Of a stretch of DNA of 64,000 bases, positions 35,340 through 47,300 are shown piece by piece. Position 1 is the stretch's first letter, and each line of letters opens with the position of its first letter. The stretch is from Perca fluviatilis (taxonomy: Eukaryota > Chordata > Actinopteri > Perciformes > Percidae): NCBI RefSeq assembly GCF_010015445.1, contig NC_053112.1:7694403-7758402 (forward strand), given 5' to 3'. Under the pieces are notes generated by a model. The model worked only from the letters and a program-made list of their open reading frames with translations. It searched no databases and was not told the origin of the DNA. The position numbers and the translations under genes are program-made.

Positions 35340-35954
35340 TTAATAGATTTAGTTTTACCATTAGCTGTTCATGTTAGCTGTGCTGTCAGACATACCGGCT
35401 ATAGTTACATAATGTTAGGTGACATGGAAGCTGTAATACAGGGTCACATCTCTCTCTCTCTTTAAAGGTCTGTGCTCAGTAGCTCTCCATATTTATACTT
35501 TTTAAAATCCAAAATGTGAATGTAATTTCAACAGCAGCACAACCTTACTGCATAATAGTTGTCTTATCAGATGCCGTCACTAGGATAAGAATTGAATTTA
35601 GGCTGCTATATTTAACAGTGAGTTCATTTCATTCAGGTGTGAGGATGGTGGATCAGGAAAGACAGGGGAAGGCAAGTAGGTCTAAGATTATGTGGAAGTG
35701 TAGGGGGAGCCACTTGATACCATCAGATTAATTTCTTAATATTATTGAAAAACTAATATAGAAAATATATTACATAATGTTTGTTTGACAATATGTCTTA
35801 GTGGAGAAGAACACAGGCAAGGAGTGAATGAAACAGACATGAGGTCAGCGATGGCATCACGTAGAGATGAGACCAGAGATGACATCAGGTAGGAGTTCTA
35901 TTAGACCACACAAAACTAAATGTCCAGTTCAAGTTCCGAGTCCTCCTCACTTTC

Positions 35955-36715
35955 GTTTCATTTTGCACTTTAACATTAGTGTTGTTGTGGTTGGGACCAG
36001 CTGGCTGTGAGTTTGTTTATTTTTCTCTGCTGTTGGTGTTTTTTTGTTGCCCTGCCTCTCTCTCCCTGTGTCTCTTTTGCTTTCCCTCCTCCCCTACTGC
36101 CTACTCCCTGCTTTCCTCCTCCCCTCCTGCCTACTGCTGGCCAGCTGACTACACACACCTGCTGCCAATCACCCATCACTGCTCTCCCGCCGCTCACACC
36201 TGCCATCCATCTGCAATCAAGCACAGTACTTCAACCCCGGCCCAACAGACCATCTCCGCTGAATTGTTGCCTCATCTTCTCTGGTGACACTCCATGCCAA
36301 CGAATGCTTTTTACCTAACCTGTGTTATTCCTTACTTGACCCTCCTTTGTGTTTGTCTTTCAGATCCACTTCCTCCCTCTGTTCCAGTCAGCTGGCCTCC
36401 CCGCTCAGTCCTCCTCCCACGGCACCCTACATCGCTCTGCCTCCGCTTCCATGCTCCAGCCAGCTCTCCTTCGCTCCTCGGCTCCCCCGTTTCCCCGCGT
36501 CTCCCTCAGCTCCCTGGTCATCCTAGATTTTTCCCTTGAGCCCCTGCCATCCTAGTTTCTTCTCCTGCGTTCCTCACCATCCTAGGTTTTTCCTTGTTGT
36601 CCCTCACCTTCCTAGTTTTTTCTCCCGTACTCCTCCCTCCTTGTTTGTTTAATAAAGTATTTGTTTTTGAGCTGTGCGTTTGAGTCCGTTCTGTCCATCG
36701 TAACAAGTGTTGCTT
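35955..36715. repeat. Pyrimidine-rich dispersed repeat
   Basis: A C/T-rich segment ends in TTTAATAAAGTATTTGTT, then GTCCATCGTAACA. It resembles the 9186-9512 and 20584-21005 repeats in style. Overlapping open frames of 80-103 residues in all plus frames are Pro/Ser/Leu-rich low complexity and are not taken as genes. Confidence 0.4.
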
Positions 36716-39700
36716 AGAGATGAAATGGATTACTTCTAATGCAAATTCAAAATAATTAAAATAATTGTTTTGTTATATGCTATTTGGCTAATCTTGCCGT
36801 TGCAAATGAAAAATGCATTTCTGTATCAAAACCCGGCACATGTGGGAAATATGACAATTAGCCTATGTCTGACAGCGGGGACGTAGTAAACAAATCAGAA
36901 CGCAAATTTAAACATCCGCAACGCATAGGCTCGAATGCCATCAATGATGATTTATTATTGTAATGAAAATAAAGTACATTTATATAAGTGATATATACCA
37001 TATAAATATTTATAATTATGCTAGGCCTACAGTGGCTGATATACTTTAAAATAAACATTTATTATTTAAACCCCATACATGATGATGTCCGACACACTTA
37101 TTTATTTACTTGTTTTTTTTTGTTTTTTTGGGGGTGGGGCACCAAAAATGTTGCTGCATACCCCTCTGACACTGGGTAGTTGCGCCCCTGGGTGTACTTA
37201 GTTACATTACAGCACTGGACCTGATTCATGTGGTTGTTGTTTGAGCTGGTAAAAGATGCCAGTGTTGTAGTGCTTGAGATCCGTCTTGGTCTCCAGACCA
37301 CTTTTTGAAAGTCTTGGTCTCGAAATCTCGTCTCCATCTCAGATAAAGAGGACTCTGGATTTAATTTCAAGACCGGTCAACCAATGTGTTGATGTTGAAC
37401 TTTTGTAATAAACTGAAGGATGAAGGGTTCCTTTATTTTTGGAGAAAATTCTCCTCCTTCTTAAGCTAAATAAAGTCTTTAAAAAGTATCTTGGATGAGC
37501 TGGAAAATGCATCGTAACAAAGCTGGAAACAGGGATGTTTTTCTGACACCATGAAAAGTTTAAAAACTTTTTAGAGATACGTGGTTCTCACAGGACAGCT
37601 TAACTACTTTAGGAACAGCTGGCCAGTGTACCTGAGTTCCTGCTGAGTCACCAGTGGGCGGGTCCCTTCACTCCGCGAGCACTGATTGGTTTATTTGCTG
37701 CGTTGCCTTCTTTTGTTTGACACCGACAACACGCCTCACATTAACCTCTGCATCCATGCACTCTCACCGATACTGACCTTAACACCTCATTGTTATAACA
37801 CTGTAACTTGCTTTTTAATCACAACGTTTGGCATGCATCTCCCACCTGTGTTGTGGCCGGTCATAACATCTATCTGATACACGACAAAACAAGCATTTTC
37901 ATTTATAAAAAAGGTAACCTACACATCAAACTTAGAAAGTGAGTTTCAGTCAAGAAATGAATGAAATTAAGTACTAAAAATCGTAATGTATTATGAATGT
38001 AATGAGTAGTCTGGTGCATTCTAACAGAGAGGTAGCCACAATAACTGAATCAAGTAAACATGTCTTAGGAAAAATATAAAAAATATACATAAGCTCCTCT
38101 GCATCTGCTTTATGCAAAGTCTGTCAGATCCGCCCCCTTTGGAGAATTTACTCAGTTACGTAGGGACAGTATTTTTTTCAAACTTGAGACCATTTTCATT
38201 GTGACCTTTGTTTGTCAGACTTCCTGGAAAGATGCATGATGTGTGTTCACTTCCCATGCATTTGTTTGAATCATGTTAATGCAAAAAAATAACCTAAAAA
38301 AAGAAATAATAATAAAATAACTAGATGAACCCGGCTTCTCCTGCCATCTGGCTCAGTGTTGTGAAAACACTATGTCTGTCTGCAGGTTTTCTTGCACGAC
38401 CAAATATCTAAGTAGATAATTTGGGACATCCCAACGAGAGCATGAGTTGTTTAGTTAGTTAGTTGCGATTTGTGATGAAAGTAGATGGGGGATGTTTTTT
38501 GGATCACGCACGACAAAACATGCAAGAATTAAATCCTCCTTTCAATACCATGGATATATCGCCACTTCGCTGGTCATGACAAAACAATAATGCACTTATA
38601 TATCCAAGGAATATCTTCTTCCCACCTGAGATGCGAGCAAAGGAGGCTAGGAAGAGCCACGAGGAGAGAGGAGTCAAGGCAACATGCATTTTAGAGAGAC
38701 ATCTCTGCTTTGGAGCCGACATATTCAAGTGATGTCAGTTAAAGGGGCCTTTATTTTCATTTCCTGTCTCGTTTGACTTTATGATGAGCACCCAGAGAAA
38801 ACCCACTCAAACACGTGGAGAACATCGAAACTCTACTAGATAAGTTGTCAACAGTTAAATGTATCGCCAAGTATTAGAAATTCTCTGATTCCAGCTTCTT
38901 ACAGTTTTTCTCAATTGAATTGGCACATTTACTGAAACACATTTACAATTGTCAAAACTCTAGGTACAATCCTCACACAACGTGGTAGATTCAGCACATC
39001 ACTCTAAGTGACCTGCAAAAGGTAATTACTCCATCAAAACAATGAACTAAATCCATCAATGAATAAATCCATGTCATCAAAACAAAGGGTTCCTTAATCG
39101 TTGCTTAGACAAAGACAGTCAAAAGGCAAATACATCTTGTCAAATGACAGTGTACTCTGAAAATGTGATAGCTACCCTCTCTAATATTGTCCAGTTGCTA
39201 ACATTGTATATTTAGGCAGCTGAATAGTATTGATGTCAACCATGGCACACACTAGCCTCGTCCTACCAGACTCTGGTACACTAGCCTCGTCCTACCACAC
39301 TCTGGTACATTTCATTAGTACAGAGAGTCTGGCCACTCTCCATTAACAAGTGTTAACTTCCTTGAAGGCGGGTACTCTGTTGAAGTTTAAAACTATTGGA
39401 TCTGCCCAGAGCCACTCTGGATCTGCAAGAACCAATCGCTAACGTTTGGTCGTGACGTATGTCATGCACATGTGCAACAAGAGGATATACCGACAACTAT
39501 CGGCTTATATTTAGCATTAGCATCGCTAGCTTAGCCAACTCCTTCACCACTAACGGAGCGAGCTGGAAAAACTAACTTTTCCCGAACCTAGTGGGGAGGA
39601 GGGCCACGACATCATGGCCACCAACACAACTATGCAAATATTGTTCTTGCTCGGGATTTAACTTCTGGATATTCGGCAGCGTTGCTGCCACAATGGACCG

Positions 39701-40278
39701 AATGGCTTTGCTCGCATCTTTCTTGTGCACGTGCTAACGTCAGCCACTCCCTCTGTTCGCTGATTGGACCGCCAAATATTTGGCCGGAGAAAACAGAAGA
39801 ATATATCCCGCGAACCCTGAGTACTGAAGGGAAATGAAAATTGAGCGGGTATATGTAGGAGGCCGGAGCCAGGCTAGGCACACACTATACTTGCAATAAA
39901 ACATTTTTCCTCATTGTATGTGCACACCAGCCAACCACAAGTACACAAAGGAAGCTTGTGCAGAAAAAAAATATGCAAAATAATCTGAACTGTTGTACAA
40001 GATGTGCAAGAGAAAAGAAAATCCAATCTCTCCTCTCTGTCTGGCCACAACATTTCATCCACATCACACTTGATATCCTCCCTTGCAATGCAACGGAGAA
40101 AGGACTTTGGCATGACTCAGCCCCCCCCTCCCCTACAACTATCTGCTGTGATAAATGATTGTGATGATACATGACCATTTGTTTAGCAGTATTTGTCTTT
40201 GCTTTTGGTAAAGTAAAGTAACCTCTTGTGGCATGTCTAGTCGCATAGTCATGTATATCTAAACTGAAAGGTAAATTA

Positions 40279-40535
40279 TTATACTTTTCTTTGTAACGAT
40301 AATATTCCTAAAAAAAAACCACATAATGAATAGAGTAATCTATTTATTACAGATAACCAACCTAAACATTTGTACATTGTAACATTTGTCCTATATCCAC
40401 ATCTAAGCGCTATACACGCAGCTCTATTTTGCACCATTTGCAATTTAGTTATCTTTTCTTGAGTTGCATTAGACCATACTACTGAAAAATAGTCAAGATT
40501 AGACAATATTATTACAAGATTAGACATGGAAGTAG
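40279..40535 (-). mobile_element. LINE C-terminal fragment
   Basis: Minus-strand translation gives NLDYFSVVWSNATQEKITKL and MVQNRAACIALRCGYRTNV. These match the C-terminal region of fish CR1/L2-group reverse transcriptases, as I know the family. It is a short, dead fragment. Confidence 0.6.
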
Positions 40536-40539
40536 GAGA

Positions 40540-40660
40540 GAGATGGGGGATGACTTGCAGCAAAGGGCAGCAGGTCAGATTTGAACCCACGCCGCTGCAA
40601 AGGACTCAGCCAACATGGGGCGAACGCTCTTACTGGGTGAGCTAGAGGCCGCCCCTGGGT
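40540..40660 (-). mobile_element. tRNA-derived SINE fragment, minus strand
   Basis: A B-box complement, AGATTTGAACC (40577-40587), lies near an A-box complement around 40637-40648 (GGTGAGCTAGAGG). The order fits the head of a minus-strand tRNA-derived SINE. Confidence 0.5.
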
Positions 40661-40711
40661 TGTTCTTTCTAAATGTACTTAACGTTTTCACAATGGACAC
40701 AGAAACTATGT

Positions 40712-40830
40712 TGAGTCATGATGACCTTGACTATTGTTTGCGTTGCTTTGAGGAAACAATCCATGATAAAACAGGTTGGTCCACCACTTAAAGTCTTGAT
40801 ATATAAACTCAGATTTTTCTGTCTGAAGAC
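40712..40830 (+). promoter_or_regulatory. Promoter of gene copy 2, TATA box at 40800-40807
   Basis: TATATAAA is at 40800-40807. An AP-1 consensus, TGAGTCA (40712-40718), lies about 88 bases upstream of it. Both sit in a block conserved with copies 1 and 3. Confidence 0.7.
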
Positions 40831-40892
40831 ACAGAGCTGCAAACTTCCATCAACAAAAACAAACGTTTTACTCTACTTGGAACATTCGAACC
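40830..40892 (+). other. 5' non-coding exon of gene copy 2
   Basis: It ends at the donor ACC|GTAAGAA (intron from 40893) and matches the other two copies. The 5' UTR intron runs to the acceptor at 42510. The start is inferred from the TATA box. Confidence 0.6.
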
Positions 40893-42521
40893 GTAAGAAA
40901 CATCTTTTTTTCTGTTATCATTGTTTGTTTGTATTGCCATATTGTCAGTGCTGTTTTTGGTATATTGTATGAAAAGTTATATTTGATGAAGATTCCATCA
41001 CTTGTTTTGTTATGATGTTGTGCAGATTATTTATCTGATAAAATGATGACAACAAAAACATGGACATATATTTCTGTAAATATAAATCTTTAAATTCAGC
41101 CTTTAAGACTTTTTTTCCCCTTAAGAATAATGTTTGTATGCTTGTTTTCCTTGGTTCATTTCCCTCGTTTCACAGATTTTCTAGAAATGTGGATAAATAT
41201 CTCGAAACAAGACAGAAAAAAACGTATCATTTGAATAGTTGACTTTTCAATAGATGATTTGATTTTTTTCTGTAGTCAGGTCAAATAATCTCATCCTACT
41301 GGCAGATATTTCACTTTTAAAAAGAAATAATGAACATACAGTACAGGACTTATGTGTGTCATTTTGCAATGGTCCAATGACAATAAAACTTTATTTTAAG
41401 TATGAATTTATTTTAGAGTGCTTCTGCAAATATACTTTAAGGGACATAAACATATATTTATGTAGCTATACTTCTTTAAATTAAGACTTTAACTACACTT
41501 TGCTTTTTGAATACATGATCTAATTTGTTGTTGAATCAGGTAAAACAACAGTAGATGAAGTTCTTCAGGACAGTGTTCTGCAATAATTATTAATAATCAG
41601 AATCATCACCGATAGTTCTGCTTTTTCTCACCATGTGCTCCTGACTTTTCTTTAGCAGAAACATGTATTAAACTCTTCTCACCACCAGACGACCTGTTAA
41701 CTGTAAACTCAGCTGAGTCTACACATTTAAAAAGTTCTGTTATTTATCAATGGAAACTGGTTCCAAATGTTTTCCTCAAAAGCCCTGAATCTTTTAGTTT
41801 TTTTTGACAGAACTGTTTGGATCGTTTCCAGTTTCTAAAGTGTGACGATTTTTCATTGAGTACTTTTACCTTTGATACTTTGAGTACATTTTCCTGAAGA
41901 TACCTACATAATTTTACTTAAGTAACATTTTCAATGCAGGACTTTTACTTGTAACGGAGTAACGGTATCTTTACATTGTGGTATTATTACTTTTACTTAA
42001 GTAAAGGATCTGAATACTTCTTCCACCACTGATCAGGTTACATCTTTAAAACAATAAGCGGTTAGTAAAGTGCACATCGCTGTTCTTGCAGTGATGATGA
42101 ACAATCAGCGACGGCTGTCAGACTGGTTAGCTGTCACATTCTGCAAACTCATGATGTTAATCATGAACACCTGAGCTCTTTGTTCACAAGGTTGGCTGAT
42201 TACTTATGGTTATTATTATTTGCTGAGTTGTTGGGTAGTGAGCACAGTGAGGGCCGACCGGCTCTGTTTCAAGCTCTCTTGTGGGACATTTCAAGCGTTC
42301 TTGGGGCCTCATGAAAGCCACGGGGCCCTAAGCAGCCGCTTAGTTTACTTATACGTCGGGCCGGCTCTGGCTGCTGCTGTAAATGGAGCATGCCCCCGAA
42401 CTCTTCTTAGGTGTGGGCTGAGCCCAAAATGGCTTCACCCCTGCAAATGAAAACAATTTGACTCACCTAACATCATCCTCCTCTAACCCTGGTGATGTTT
42501 TTCCCAACAGAAACCGTTGAC

Positions 42522-44219
42522 ATGAAGTTTGGGTTGCTGGTGGTATTGGCGGTGGCCGTTCTGGTGCCCAGCCTGTCTGAGGGCCGGATCGTCTCCAGAT
42601 GCGAGCTGAGAGAAAAGCTCGGGCACGCGATCACGCTGCCCCCACGTCTTCAAAAGTTCAAGCAACAATACCTGGCAAGAGGTGAGGTTAATAAAACTCC
42701 TGAGAGTTAAATAAGTTACATCATCACCTCCAGAGTCACCAGCATCAATCACTCTCTGAGATAATACAGAGCAGGAAGACAGATAAGAGTAAGAGAGTTT
42801 GTTCCTGCAAACAGGAAGAAAACAAACTCTACAGAAAGAGATGTCCACATGCAAAGATACATTAATTAATTAATTAATTGATTGACAACAGCAGTAACAT
42901 GACATGCAAGATAATGAAAGTATAGCGCTGCAACTAGAGCTGGGCGATACGGAGAAAATCAAATATCACAATATTTTTTTAAGATCAATTTTTTATTGTT
43001 TTTTATCATTAGACATACAGAACAGAGAAACACGATTGAACAAGAACAAAAACCCTCTCCCACCCCCCACCCCTCTGCGGTGTCAAGGAAATATTTAAGG
43101 TGACACAACCAGAACAAATACGCCCAACATACATGAATAGCATTGAGCTCAACACCATGAAAGCCACAGACAAATTTTTAGGGACACAGGTCTATACAAA
43201 CCCATTCTATGTCATTGTTGGGGACCAAGAAGCTGTTAAACAGTGATTTGGTTCAGATTGAGTTGACTGCAGAGACACAGAGGAGGCAGGACAAAGGATC
43301 TTGGCCTACATGTGAATTCCAAAGCCAGTTTCACGAAACTCCTAAAAAGCCGCCACTTCGCAAGATGGAGAAAGTGCATTCAACACGTGTGGGACAAGGT
43401 AGACTGGTGGTGAGACAAAGAACTGCTTCACACCTGTGACCAGGTTACAGTTTTCCCATTGGCCGTCGGGTCTTTGAATGCACCACCCCGCCACTAGGAG
43501 GCGGGGGAACGATAAAAGCTTTCGGCGTTTGTGCTTTCTTCGCTTTCCACGGTAACCCCGGTTGCTGAAAGGAGGCACTAGTCCGGACTAGCTAGCTAAC
43601 CAGCATCACCCTCGCTGGTCGAGTTTCGAGCTGGTACAAAGTTTATATCGGCCTGATATACAAAAGGGATCCGAGGGAATACTGGCCGAAGTATTCCTTC
43701 ATCTGCAGCGGGCTTAATCAGCCTGGATTAAAGAAAAGGACTACGTTCTGGTTCTTGTTTGGTCGACATGGATTCCGTTCGTCCCCTCTGCTTCGGACGA
43801 AACGGATCGTTAAGCTCTGGCAAGAGACTTAACTGACAAACAACGCATACAGTAAGAAGGCTTACACAGTTCTGGGCAGATATTAGAACTAGTGCGTTTT
43901 GGTTTGTTACTAATGAGCAAAGGGTTCGCTACCGCTGTGCCATTACTGTGATCTGATTGTAATCATGTATGGGCCATATCTGGTTATTAATCTGTTCTGT
44001 GAATGTATAAATTGATCATTATACTCGTTGATTTATGTTGTGTTAAAGTAGCTGGGGTAAAACCATAATTGCTATCTGCTAACTCCTTTCAGGAGTTTTA
44101 GTTACTGTCCGCGAGATAATCGCGATGAATCCGCTGTTAAGCCACTGAGCTGGCCGTTATCAATATCTTAAGATCAGAAGTGCCTCTTTTCTTTACTCTC
44201 CTTCTCTTTCTTATTTTAC

Positions 44220-44303
<84 letters not shown>

Positions 44304-47300
44304 CACAGGCTAGCCGCGTAATTCCAGAGCTAACGCTGTAGCTTCACACGTGGAATCTCCCTACGTTCGTACAGAGCTAAAACAGGAACTAGCTACCAGA
44401 CCGGCTAAGCGTGTGCGTTGTCTAGCAACCCCCTTGGCTTCTTCACCCCCTCCTCGTGCACCCCGCACCACTACCGCCCTCTCGAGGCTAAATAGTTTTG
44501 TGCAGCTCACAGGAGTAGCCATCTTTGGAGTTGTTTTGGTGTTTAGAACTACACTCCGACACCGCCCCCTCCTTTGTCACTCACTCTCTCTCACACACAC
44601 TCCACACACACAGACGTGTCCATGACACATGCTGCTTTGTTTTTGCTTTGTTTTTGGTTGTGATATTATAAAAGGTATATGAGTTTATTATTGAAGGATT
44701 ATTGTTTAGCTACTGATAATTGTGAAGTTAATAAATCTTATTATACTTAATTAGCAGTTGCTTGTGATTATTTGTGTACTTGTTGTAATAATTGCTGGTC
44801 GATCAGGTCCGTGCTTGGATTCACCCCTTCCTTTATTTCCTTTTTAAAGGATTACCACAGAAATGAGACTGTTCCACAATTTGATTATTGGTCCCTGACT
44901 AGCAGGGTGGTGCCCCGTTTTGATTGTTTGTCGATTTGATAAAGTTATTAATAACCATATTCATAACTTTATTAATATTGATAAAACATCTTTGATAATT
45001 TTCCAATGATCAAATCTGTACCCTACGAGAATCCTACATCATTGACATTAATAGACCAGCATACCTATCATTCGATCCAACGCAACATGACCAATTCACA
45101 GACCAGCACCACAAAGGCTGTGTCGACTTGCAGGGGCGTAGCACAACATTCTGGGCCCTGTAGAAAAGCATTGTCTATGGGCCTCTCCCCGCATCCCCCT
45201 CACATGAGGGCCCTGGGTACTCAGTTCCCTTTTGCACCCCTAGTCCGACACCCTTGCCCACCTGCCCCTAAGTGACCAGTTGCCACTGGTTGATTGGTGT
45301 ATAGAGAGAAACATATTACAACGACAAAGATATACTAAACGACTAAAGAAAGACTACAAAAAGTCACAAAACGACTATGTATGACTATAAAGAAAAAAAA
45401 AAGAACTACAAATAGACACAAAACAACTATAGTACAAATAGAATTGAAAAAACTCACTAACTGACTGTCACCTTTTCTGTTTTTTACTTCAACTTTATTT
45501 TAAAATTTAACTTTTTTTGACGTCCTTTGCTTCCCTCCATTTGCATGCATGGCTTGTTTGTTGCAGTTATCTGTGAGGTGAACAGCCGGTCCCGTCTCAA
45601 CACCGGCCTGGTCAAGGTGTTCGGCAAACGCAGAACTACAACCACAGCCACGCCAACAACTACGGTCACAACACGACCGACTACCACCCAAAGAACTACC
45701 ACCCAACCAACAACCACCCAGATGACTACCACCCAAAGAACTACCACCCAACCAACAACCACCCAGATGACTACCACCCAAAGAACTACCAGTCAACCAA
45801 CAACCACCCAGATGACTACCACCCAAACAACTACCAGCCAACCAACAACCACCCAGATGACTACCACCCAAACAACTACCAGCCAACCAACAACCACCCA
45901 ACCAACTACCACCCAACCAACTACCACCCAACCGACAACCATCCAAACAACTACCACCCAACCGACAACCACCCAACTGACAACCACCCAAACGACTACC
46001 ACCCAACCAACAACCACCCAAATGACTACCACCCAACCGACAACCACTGCTCCAACAACCACCGAACCGACTACCACTGAACCGACTACCACTGCTCCAA
46101 CAACCACCGAACCGACTACCACTGCTCCAACAACCACCGAACCGACTACCACTGAACCGACTACCACTGCTCCAACAACCACCGAACCGACTACCACTGA
46201 ACCGACTACCACTGCTCCAACAACCACCGAACCAACTACCACTGCTCCAACAACCACCGAACCGACTACCACTGCTCCAACAACCACCGAACCGACTACC
46301 ACTGCTCCAACAACCACCGAACCGACTACCACCGAACCGACTACCACTGCTCCAACAACCACCGAACCGACTACCACCGAACCGACTACCACTGCTCCAA
46401 CAACCACCGAACCGACTACCACTGCTCCAACAACCACCCAACCAATCCCAACAGGTGCCACAAATTTGACCCTAAGCACAAATGGAACCGGAGCTGGCAG
46501 AAGAAAGCGTGAGGCAAGCAGCGAGGAGTCTGACTCGGCAGAGATCGACTTGTGGCTGGAGGAACTGCTGAACCGGCGCAACGAGACGGCGGATGAAGAC
46601 GAGGCTGAGGAAGGTGGGGAACGTAAGAAACGATCCAGCAAGGACAGATCCAGTGAGGACCGATCCAGTGAGGAGACCAAGCAGTCGTCTTTCGGCCTTT
46701 ACGGGATCTTCCAGCTGTCTGACAAGACCTTCTGTAATTCTGGTTATGGCTCCTCCAAAAACAAGTGCAACACAGCCTGCAATGGTGAGTATTTCACATA
46801 CAGACATGGTGAATATTTAAATGAGATATTTTGCACATTAAAAACTGTTCTTTTTTCTCCCCCTGAAGCCTTCACTGATGACAACATTATGGACGACATT
46901 AATTGCTTTGTGAAGACTGATCAGTGGAGGTATGTTTCTAAATTTGCCTTTGGAGACGCTCTTATTGTGTTGGAATTGATTAAGTTAGAATGAATATTGC
47001 ATATAGATAGTGTTAAAGTAATATATAGGTAATAGAGCTCAAAAGACAGCCACTTTTTGGAAAGGTGACTTTTTGGACGGTTGCCAAAAAGTGAGCGTCT
47101 GACAAAAAGTAGTTGCTGTCTGCAGGAGCGCCCTGTGCCTTAAGTTTGTTTTTTCATTTGATCCCAGAGGTCGTTTGTTTAAGCAGCAACATAAGACCTA
47201 TATTAACGTTTATAGTGGCGGTGCCATCTAGTGACCGTAGTAATTATGACAGGAGCAAAGCAGGAAGTAAGGTGACAAAATGACTTTGACCATGGAGAGC

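Larger units (their letters stand above)
33413..37191. mobile_element. 3.8-kb composite insertion at the unit 1/unit 2 boundary
   Basis: Units 1 and 3 read GAGTGGATGTACTTAGTTAC without a break. Here GAGTGGATGTA is followed by this insert, and GTGTACTTAGTTAC resumes at 37192. The ends CAGTGGCGCAAAAAG (about 33420) and, inverted, CAGGGGCGCAACTACCC (about 37190) resemble hAT inverted ends. Nested inside are a TTAA element and the repeat at 35955-36715. No transposase is seen. Confidence 0.6.
37195..40660. repeat. Upstream half of unit 2, no gene
   Basis: It matches 14050-14900, 9735-10990 and 59150-60130, then the repeat at 21771-22311 (here 39240-39886). It ends with the interior of the long-TIR element (39887-40160). 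A LINE fragment and a SINE fragment follow at 40279-40660. No host coding exon is visible. Confidence 0.6.

Noticed and set aside
35979..36555. Several overlapping 68-103 residue frames
   Set aside because: They are C/T-rich low complexity, open in more than one frame, and part of a dispersed repeat.
45484..46680. Minus-strand open frames of 313 and 295 residues opposite the copy 2 repeats
   Set aside because: Same artefact as in copy 1: a repeat whose unit is a multiple of three stays open in other frames.
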